A stretch of 20,415 bases of DNA from a virus. The notes under the pieces were generated by a model, which was not told where the DNA came from, made no database searches, and saw nothing but the letters and a program-made list of their open reading frames with translations. Each line of letters starts with the position of its first letter. The first letter of the stretch is position 1. Made by a program: the position numbers and the translations under genes. The stretch lies in the IMG/VR virus record IMGVR_UViG_3300011013_000121, positions 1 to 20,415 of that record; one strand, 5' to 3'. Positions 14,395 through 20,415 of this stretch are shown piece after piece.

Positions 14395-16240
14395 TTTAAT
14401 CAAACTCAGAGATGTTTTTAAGATCGATCCGATCAAGTCGTTGACCGATCTTAAGAAAACAGACAAGCACAAGCTTATGGATCGCCTCCTGAACATGCAG
14501 GATGCGAGCAAGAGAGGTCTGTCTCTGGATTTTGGTTTAAGTAACTCTGGCCGGCGTATCAACAACCGCATCTACCCCCCAAAGGGCCAGAGAGCAGGTA
14601 TCTCTACGTGGACAGAGCCTTACGAGAAGCCCATTATCCGGAACCATGATTCTAAAGAAGATCCAATTGGCCGTATTAAGGAGGTTGTCTATCAGCCTCT
14701 AGATGCTCAGGCCATGACCTTCTTTGGTCACGTGTCCACCTTTATGGCTGTGAAGGATGCGCTTGAGAGCGATTCTCCCAAGAGAATCTACAACTCTCTT
14801 AAGAAGCATAACCTACTCACGAACCCCCAGTGGCCAGGTATCGGGAGACTGAAGGGCACCGCTCTTGTCTCTGAGCAAGATGCTATTGAAAAGTTTCTTG
14901 ATGGTCGATACCTTACTTTTTCTGCAGGCACCTTCACAGACCGCTATACTTGTGGCGTTTGTTTGAGCGACTGGGCTCAGGGTGACATTTGTGATCACCG
15001 TCCTGGATCTATTACAGATGAGGGCGAGCTTGTTGTCACAATCGCTGGAACCTTTATTGGAGACGAAGCTTCAGTTCTATCCCGTCCAGGGAACGATCTA
15101 AGCCAGGTCTTCAGTATGCAACTTACTGATAAGATGATCGAGGTACACACGAATAATCGTGACTTCTACCTTGATCCCAGTACTATATATATGACTGATT
15201 GCCTTTTAACACCAGGAGAAGCAATGCCAACTCCAATTGAAAAGCTACAGGCTATGGACGCTAGAGACCTAGCCCGGCAGCTATTTGATGGCACTCTTGA
15301 AGTAGAACTTCGCGATGCTCTCATCGGCGAGAATCACCTAGAGACTACTTGGCTTGTACGTATCCACGATGCGCTACACTCTGAGTATGACTGGAGATTG
15401 CGCTGGGATGACGATGCTAAGACGAAGATCCCCACAGATACTTTTGGTCTTCATGCTAAGCTTCATGAGCTAGCTGATAGCGGAGAGTTCCGTGGTTCTT
15501 ACCTCAATGGTCCACTAGACAAGTTTGATGCAGCAGGCAAGGACTCGGATGCTTTCGTAGTCTCTGCTTCTGAGGATAACGCCACAGAAGATGACCCTAA
15601 ACTAGAAGATGGTAAGGCTAAGGAGCCTGAAGTCGAGCCTATTGAGGGCGAAGTCCTCGAGGGTTATGACCTAGAGACTGCGTTCAAAGAGGTCAGAGAT
15701 CTGATTTCTAGTGAGCGTGAGGCGCTGGTCGATGCCATCATGGCTAAGATCACACCACCTGTTAAGGATGAGAACAATGGCGTACAAGAAGCCAAAGAAA
15801 CGAAAGACGAAAAAGAAATCGAAGACAAAGTAGTCCCTCAGGAAGATGGCACACAAGAGCCAACTGATGACAACGAGGGTCTAAAGGCTGATTATGCGAA
15901 GGCTCTAGAGAACATCCAGACTTTACGGGATGAGCTTGACGAGTTGAAAAATCAGTTTGCATCACTTGACAACTCAACACCTACCCCTCAAAATGAAACT
16001 GAATCAACTAATTTGAATGATGAAGCTTCTCCTGTTGAAGATCCTTCCCAGAGTAACTCTGAAGATCTTAGCGGAACAAAGAAGCTTGATGACTATCATC
16101 AAAACGTGGTAAAGCATTTTAAGGCACTACGAGACGAGCGCGGCGGTCATGCCGCTTACACTTACATCTACCGCAAGCAGGCGGCAGGTCAGCTCTCTCG
16201 AACCTTCAACATTAACGAACACATTCAGGAGAGTGAATAA
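14387..16240 (+). CDS. Capsid maturation protease fused to scaffold-like tail
   Basis: 617 residues. The N-terminal 250 resemble phage prohead proteases. H87 lies in IIRNHDSKEDPIGRI, and a Ser at 179 (YLTFSAGTF) is a candidate nucleophile. A metal-binding cluster follows, C189-x2-C192-x9-C202-x-H204. The region about 395-560 is strongly acidic and low in complexity, with a coiled coil (NIQTLRDELDELKNQFASL). The C-terminal 50 residues are basic and helical, as in scaffolds that bind the capsid shell. The protein would assemble inside the procapsid and then cleave scaffold and itself. It sits between portal and major capsid, the usual place. The catalytic assignment is inferred from pattern. 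Confidence 0.75.
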   Translation: MADLIKLRDVFKIDPIKSLTDLKKTDKHKLMDRLLNMQDASKRGLSLDFGLSNSGRRINNRIYPPKGQRAGISTWTEPYEKPIIRNHDSKEDPIGRIKEVVYQPLDAQAMTFFGHVSTFMAVKDALESDSPKRIYNSLKKHNLLTNPQWPGIGRLKGTALVSEQDAIEKFLDGRYLTFSAGTFTDRYTCGVCLSDWAQGDICDHRPGSITDEGELVVTIAGTFIGDEASVLSRPGNDLSQVFSMQLTDKMIEVHTNNRDFYLDPSTIYMTDCLLTPGEAMPTPIEKLQAMDARDLARQLFDGTLEVELRDALIGENHLETTWLVRIHDALHSEYDWRLRWDDDAKTKIPTDTFGLHAKLHELADSGEFRGSYLNGPLDKFDAAGKDSDAFVVSASEDNATEDDPKLEDGKAKEPEVEPIEGEVLEGYDLETAFKEVRDLISSEREALVDAIMAKITPPVKDENNGVQEAKETKDEKEIEDKVVPQEDGTQEPTDDNEGLKADYAKALENIQTLRDELDELKNQFASLDNSTPTPQNETESTNLNDEASPVEDPSQSNSEDLSGTKKLDDYHQNVVKHFKALRDERGGHAAYTYIYRKQAAGQLSRTFNINEHIQESE

Positions 16241-17649
16241 TGGCCGCTAATCGGACAAACGCTCGTTTTTACACAAGAGATGATGTTTTTGGTAGCATCA
16301 CTCCTAACAATGTGCGGCAGCGGGAGATCGCTACTCCTCAGGGAGAGTGGAAGCCTGCGTCGTGGCTACCTATCCAGTTCACCAAGAACAACCGGGACTC
16401 TGGTACAGATGCTTTCGTCATCTCCAGTGGTAAGGTTGTAGCTCAGGACCGTCAGGGGCGTATCGTCCCAGCAGGTCTTCGCGCTGCTCTTCATGCTGGT
16501 CTTGTTACTGCTACAGTATTGTCTTACACATCTGACGATGTTGAGTGGGGCGTTATTGACCTCACTACTGGCGAGGCTGTCTCTGCCGCAACTTCCTACA
16601 CTGGGAACCAAGTTGCACTCGCTCTTCTAGAGCGTGGGCTCGTTCCTGCAGAGTTTTCAGCAGATGGACTATCTCCCGCTGCTGACACCTTTGACTATAG
16701 TTCAGATAGCCTCACAATTGCCCAGATTGCAGAGATCGTCGAAGCTTGGATCTCTGAGGCAGTTGGTGTTGTGCTATACGATGTACATGTTTATTCTGGG
16801 CAGCCCCAGGATGGCGACATGTACTACGACAACTACTCAAAGCAGGCACACATCCAGTTTGCTACAGAACTACAGATGGTTGTTCCTCACCGGGTAGCCA
16901 GCAGCAACACCTCTGATTCCGTTAACTTCACCACAGTGATTGTAACTACAGCCCCTGGCGGCGACGGTGACTTCATCGCTCCTGGTGAGATCTGGGACTC
17001 TGGCGCGATCAATGCTTTGACCCGCTACTCGGGCGAGGTCGCGGATGGTGATTCCGTTCATGCAGTCGGCCTAGACCCTGAAGGCGGTTTCGCTAATGGA
17101 GTGGCTACAATTGCTGCGAACACTGACCGGACTCCTTTCGAGAGTGACACCGATGGTGTTCTGACTTCTCAGAAGTCTTCGATTGGCCTGATCAACGAAG
17201 AGGGTGACTGGTATCTAGACGCTGAGGTTGGAGTTCTTTTCATCCACAGTGACACCTACACCACTCTAACTGGTGTCGGCGCTGTTGGGTTCAGCTACTA
17301 CTTCTACGATAGTTCTTCGGCTGGCGCAGATGCTCATCAGTACCCTCACTTTGATGGTGAGGCTCGCCCAGGTGACTATCTCGGTTACGATGCTCTGAGC
17401 AACTACGTTGTTCTAGGTAGCACCCCTGACATCAGTGGTGGAACCAAGCAGGATTCTATCGGTCGTATCCACTACGTTCTGGCTTATCCCCGGACTCTTC
17501 TAGACAAGGTCAAGACTGCGTTTAGTCTCACCGGCATGGCTGCATCGGGTAAGATGCCTGGCTCGGCTACCGAGGGCTACTCTGACGCGATCACCCTGTC
17601 TCAGGAAGATGTTTCCGACCAGGTTGCCGTCCTCACAATTCGTATATAA
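16240..17649 (+). CDS. Putative capsid decoration or head protein
   Basis: 469 residues, beta-rich and acidic. Between the protease and the major capsid gene, phages often carry a head-stabilising protein. Residues about 61-78 read VISSGKVVAQDRQGRIVPAG, a turn pattern I associate with capsid decoration proteins. The rest is strands and acidic loops with no enzyme motif. It is preceded by a good RBS (AGGAG) and overlaps the protease stop (TAATG). Codon choice shifts towards C-ending codons here and in the next gene, as in highly expressed proteins. It could instead be a minor head component. Confidence 0.55.
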   Translation: MAANRTNARFYTRDDVFGSITPNNVRQREIATPQGEWKPASWLPIQFTKNNRDSGTDAFVISSGKVVAQDRQGRIVPAGLRAALHAGLVTATVLSYTSDDVEWGVIDLTTGEAVSAATSYTGNQVALALLERGLVPAEFSADGLSPAADTFDYSSDSLTIAQIAEIVEAWISEAVGVVLYDVHVYSGQPQDGDMYYDNYSKQAHIQFATELQMVVPHRVASSNTSDSVNFTTVIVTTAPGGDGDFIAPGEIWDSGAINALTRYSGEVADGDSVHAVGLDPEGGFANGVATIAANTDRTPFESDTDGVLTSQKSSIGLINEEGDWYLDAEVGVLFIHSDTYTTLTGVGAVGFSYYFYDSSSAGADAHQYPHFDGEARPGDYLGYDALSNYVVLGSTPDISGGTKQDSIGRIHYVLAYPRTLLDKVKTAFSLTGMAASGKMPGSATEGYSDAITLSQEDVSDQVAVLTIRI

Positions 17650-17661
17650 TAGGGAGAACCT

Positions 17662-18966
17662 ATGCATCTCAAGCTAAGAGACAATAAGGAACTCACTCTA
17701 CCTGACGATCGTCGGCAAGCCGCTAACGTTCTTGCAGACCTGCTTCGGAACCAGGGAAACCTGGCCGACCAGGGCGTTAAGGTAGAATGGTCTGACTTTT
17801 GTAATTACCTATCCCCACGCAACAAGGATGCCGTTGCTTCGTCTGAGATTCGTCCACTACTCCAGTCTTCGCTGGAGGTAATCATCCGTGAGCCTATTGA
17901 GCCGCTGATGGTGCTGGCGAGCCTCTTCGACAAGGTGCAGTCCGAGGGTCTCTCGACTCAGGTCCTGGCTGGTGCAATCGGTGCTGTCACTGCTGGTGAC
18001 ATCCCTGAGCACGGTCCGTACCCAGAAGTCATGTTCCAGATTGGTGGAGCACTCCAGACAGCAGTCATCGGGAAGTCCGGTCTAGCGGCCAGCTTCACTG
18101 ATGAGGCTCTCCGGTACTCGACCTGGGACATTATGTCTCTGAACCTACGTGCCATGCGCGCTGCCCTACTCCGTCACAAGGAGCAGAAGGCTGCAGCATT
18201 CCTACGTAACCTAGGGACTGAGCTCTTCAACAACCGTACCCCAGCCACTTCGCTCTTCGGTGTTTGCACCGGTCGCGGTATTGACCTCGCAGCTAACGGC
18301 TCGATGTCTATCGATGACCTGTTCCGGGCCATGGCGCATATGTCTGAGGAAGGTTTTCATCCTGACACTCTTGTCATCAACCCACTGTTCTTCTACATGT
18401 TCCTGCAGGATCCAATCCTACGTAACATGATGCTAGCTCATGGTGGTGGTTCTTACTTCGGTCGTTGGAACGGTACTGCCGGTCCTCGTGATCCTTGGAG
18501 TAACGGCGCGATGGGCGCGATGGGCCCCAGCACTGGTAACAAGATCACCCCAACTGGCGCAGCTAGTGGTGAGTCGGCGACTGGTATCTCTGGTCGTGAG
18601 CACGGTATGACCGCATCTCCACAGATTCCTGGCTACTTCCCATGGCCATTCCGGGTTGAGGTCAGTCCTCTAGTACCATTTGATGCTGAGTCTGGTCTTG
18701 GTGACATCCTGCTCGTTAGTTCGGGTGATGTCGGCTACGAGCTACAGGACGAAGAGATGACTCAGGTTGAGTGGCGTGATGAGAACGTGGATGTTGTAAA
18801 GGTCAAGCTCCGTGAGCGTTATGCCTTCGCGATGAAGCACGAGGGTCAGGCAGTCGGCGTCATGAAGAACGTGAAGCTCGATCGCAACTACTTCGACGGT
18901 ACAGTCCGCGCAGTAGATAGTACTGGTCTAAGCGCAATCAGTGCTACCGCTACGGTGCTCTCCTAA
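17662..18966 (+). CDS. Major capsid protein (HK97-fold type)
   Basis: 434 residues. It would form the icosahedral shell. Call based on place (after the protease and decoration gene, just before a strong terminator), length, and features such as an N-terminal helical arm, an Ala/Arg helix (LNLRAMRAALLRHKEQKAAAFLRNLG), DTLVINPLFFYMFLQD, Gly-rich loops about residues 260-315, and a C-terminal YAFAMKHEGQAVGVMKNVKLDRNYF. Codon use is the most C-rich and restricted of the window, typical of an abundant structural protein. The RBS GGGAG lies seven bases before the ATG. A family search should confirm it quickly. Confidence 0.85.
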   Translation: MHLKLRDNKELTLPDDRRQAANVLADLLRNQGNLADQGVKVEWSDFCNYLSPRNKDAVASSEIRPLLQSSLEVIIREPIEPLMVLASLFDKVQSEGLSTQVLAGAIGAVTAGDIPEHGPYPEVMFQIGGALQTAVIGKSGLAASFTDEALRYSTWDIMSLNLRAMRAALLRHKEQKAAAFLRNLGTELFNNRTPATSLFGVCTGRGIDLAANGSMSIDDLFRAMAHMSEEGFHPDTLVINPLFFYMFLQDPILRNMMLAHGGGSYFGRWNGTAGPRDPWSNGAMGAMGPSTGNKITPTGAASGESATGISGREHGMTASPQIPGYFPWPFRVEVSPLVPFDAESGLGDILLVSSGDVGYELQDEEMTQVEWRDENVDVVKVKLRERYAFAMKHEGQAVGVMKNVKLDRNYFDGTVRAVDSTGLSAISATATVLS

Positions 18967-18996
18967 TCTGAACTTTGGTTCTGATGAGTAAGAGCT

Positions 18997-19024
18997 AGGG
19001 CCCTTAGGGGCCCTTTCTTTTTGC
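18997..19024 (+). terminator. Strong intrinsic terminator after major capsid gene
   Basis: AGGGCCC (18997-19003) and GGGCCCT (19008-19014) form a 7-bp stem with a TTAG loop, followed at once by TTTCTTTTTG. This would end the head operon or reduce read-through into the next gene. Confidence 0.9.
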
Positions 19025-19041
19025 TATAGTAGATACTATAG
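19024..19041. repeat. Perfect palindrome CTATAGT-AGAT-ACTATAG
   Basis: A 7-bp inverted repeat with a 4-base spacer lies between the terminator and the RBS of the next gene. It could be an operator, or a small hairpin in the mRNA leader. Its half-sites resemble those of the palindrome at 822-839. Confidence 0.5.
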
Positions 19042-19047
19042 TCTAGT

Positions 19048-19057
19048 AGGAGGTGAT
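19048..19057 (+). promoter_or_regulatory. Near-perfect ribosome binding site AGGAGGTGAT
   Basis: Ten bases match the 16S anti-Shine-Dalgarno sequence, with AGGAGG six bases before the ATG at 19060. This is much stronger than the other sites in the window and decides the start over the TTG at 19057. It predicts heavy translation of the Ig-like protein. Confidence 0.85.
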
Positions 19058-19059
19058 TG

Positions 19060-20166
19060 ATGGCCGTTCCAGTTTCCACTCTTGTTTACCCAGCTGATGA
19101 GGATACTGGTGTTCCAGTTGGCGCGACGATACTCTTGTATTTCGATGTTGGTGTAGATCTCGAGAGTGTTAAGAAATCTATTGTCCTGTATGGCGCAGAT
19201 TATGATCTCACTTCTGGCCCTGACATTGCTATGTGGATTGATAAGGACACAGGGAACAACCCTTACTTCCTTCGCTCCCCAGGGTTTAAGGGGCTGGTGC
19301 CCCTAGAGTTTGAGTTGGTTTATGTTGATTTAACTTCTCAGACAGAGACAGATCCGGGGACAATTACTAGCCAGGCTGATGAGGCTTCGGCGAATGTTGG
19401 CTCTCTGGTTCGAGCGACACCTAAAGATGGTCCTCTTGCGGGAGATTTGGAGTACACTCTCTATGTTACTGGAGACCCTGACTCTCAAGATGTGGGGGTC
19501 AGCTCAAGAACAGTCTTTGATGTTGAGCCTGATGCAGGGAATGCAGCAGATACCGGTAGCCTTGTGGTCTTTGGGACTTGGGAGGGTTCAGCCGATGACA
19601 CGGTGGTAGTGGAGATCACAACTGATGGCAATATCGGCACTGCTGATTATAGTTGGTATTACTCTTCACTAGGTGCTGGTTCTGCTGTTGAGGGGAGAAT
19701 AACAAACAGACGCTTCAGGCGTCTGGAAGATGGGCTCCAAATCAGGTTCACAGGCTCTGGGTTTGTGACAGGGGACACCTATACTTTTAACGTCTCTCCT
19801 GTTGGTAGGATGGCAGCTAGCTTTAAGGTTGTCTTCACAACCAATGATGGCAGCTATACCGAAGCTCCAGACTCACCTAGCACACCGGCAGAGTCAGAAG
19901 TACCTGCGTTTATCCTCCCCGGTAGTGACTCAGAAGTACTAGAAGTGACTGGTATGACTCCAGAGAACGGAGCCTACAACGTGAAGGTCTCAAATAGGAC
20001 TATCACGATTGAGTTCTCTGATGATTTAGACGCTACTACTATTGATGACGATAGTGTTAAACTGTGGAAGTATCCGGTCGATGGTTCTTATGGAGAGACT
20101 TACGAGCCTGTCCAGCTTCAAAAGACTATGTCCGTATCTGGTAATGTTTTAACAATCACGTTCTGA
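19060..20166 (+). CDS. Ig-like virion protein, two Big_5-type domains
   Basis: 368 residues, beta-rich and acidic. The N-terminus (about 8-45) and C-terminus (about 292-368) both look like Big_5-type bacterial Ig domains: VYPADEDTGVPVGATILLYF, and MTPENGAYNVKVSNRTITIEF with FSDDLDATTIDDDSV. Phages often place such domains on capsid or tail surfaces to bind glycans or host cells. The chain stops at SGNVLTITF, just where a Big_5 domain usually continues, so the last domain may be short. The start is the ATG at 19060. The gene follows a terminator and is transcribed either by read-through or from its own promoter. Confidence 0.7.
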   Translation: MAVPVSTLVYPADEDTGVPVGATILLYFDVGVDLESVKKSIVLYGADYDLTSGPDIAMWIDKDTGNNPYFLRSPGFKGLVPLEFELVYVDLTSQTETDPGTITSQADEASANVGSLVRATPKDGPLAGDLEYTLYVTGDPDSQDVGVSSRTVFDVEPDAGNAADTGSLVVFGTWEGSADDTVVVEITTDGNIGTADYSWYYSSLGAGSAVEGRITNRRFRRLEDGLQIRFTGSGFVTGDTYTFNVSPVGRMAASFKVVFTTNDGSYTEAPDSPSTPAESEVPAFILPGSDSEVLEVTGMTPENGAYNVKVSNRTITIEFSDDLDATTIDDDSVKLWKYPVDGSYGETYEPVQLQKTMSVSGNVLTITF

Positions 20167-20173
20167 GGTATAG

Positions 20174-20415
20174 ATGTCTGCATATTCTAGAGAAGGTGTG
20201 CTCACTGGGCAGACTATTAATCTCCGTGTTGCGTTTACAGATGACGAGGGTTGTCTTGTCGATCCAGACAGTACTCCCTCTATCTATATCTACGACTCTA
20301 ATGTTGATACAGATACCATCAATGATGAGATTGATGCGACTACTTTTGCGAGCGCATTAGTTGGCCCGGTCTCAGCTACTCAACTCTCTACTGGTTACTA
20401 TGAGTACCAATATAC
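20174..20415 (+). CDS. Unknown structural-type protein, 3' truncated by window
   Basis: About 80 residues are visible (MSAYSREGVLTGQTINLRV onward) before the window ends. The opening, with VAFTDDEGCLVDPDSTPSIYIYD, recalls small beta-rich head or tail proteins that begin with a binding module, but the family is unclear. The ATG follows GAGG, and the 16-base junction TGAGGTATAGATGTCT is identical to the one before the gene at 5532. The gene continues beyond 20415. Confidence 0.6.
   Translation, partial: MSAYSREGVLTGQTINLRVAFTDDEGCLVDPDSTPSIYIYDSNVDTDTINDEIDATTFASALVGPVSATQLSTGYYEYQY

Overview
This window is the head-morphogenesis and DNA-packaging block of a tailed dsDNA bacteriophage (Caudoviricetes). 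It contains a terminase large subunit, a portal protein, a capsid-maturation protease joined to a scaffold-like tail, a probable decoration protein and a HK97-fold-type major capsid protein, in classical head-gene order. Base composition is moderate (about 48% G+C by eye) and genes are packed end to end with start/stop overlaps. Large sizes and many small unrecognised genes suggest a phage with a genome well over 100 kb. The protein style resembles large actinobacteriophages, for example those of Streptomyces, but the host cannot be proved from this window.

Layout. (1) Positions 1-27 hold the first codons of a leftward gene that leaves the window. (2) About 76-780 has no credible protein gene. 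It is full of stable hairpins whose loops (two cUUCGg, one GAGA) make sense on the minus strand, and it ends in a minus-strand terminator-like hairpin. I read it as a roughly 0.65-0.7 kb structured noncoding RNA. (3) About 780-1095 is a pyrimidine-rich control region with a palindrome, four copies of a GGTCCCAAC-type element spaced 54, 53 and 52 bp, and a possible rightward promoter. (4) From 1127 to 18966 runs an essentially gapless rightward operon: three small or regulatory-looking genes including a terminase small subunit candidate, a 1032-residue protein with two nuclease domains, a glycine-rich protein, an unknown protein, the terminase large subunit, a second glycine-rich protein, four small unknown proteins, a hydrophobic 511-residue protein, the portal, the protease-scaffold, the putative decoration protein and the major capsid protein. 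It ends at a strong terminator (18997-19024). (5) After a palindrome and a near-perfect ribosome binding site a new unit starts. It has a 368-residue Ig-like protein and the beginning of another gene that runs off the right end.

How the genes work together: the capsid genes build and mature a procapsid, the portal forms the entry vertex, and the terminase pumps DNA in. The phased repeats just upstream are placed where a packaging-initiation or regulatory site would be expected. Several proteins around the terminase carry hydrophobic or glycine-zipper segments and one carries nuclease domains, so they may be virion or ejection components; this is inference. The most unusual items are the structured RNA, the phased repeats and the two-nuclease protein.
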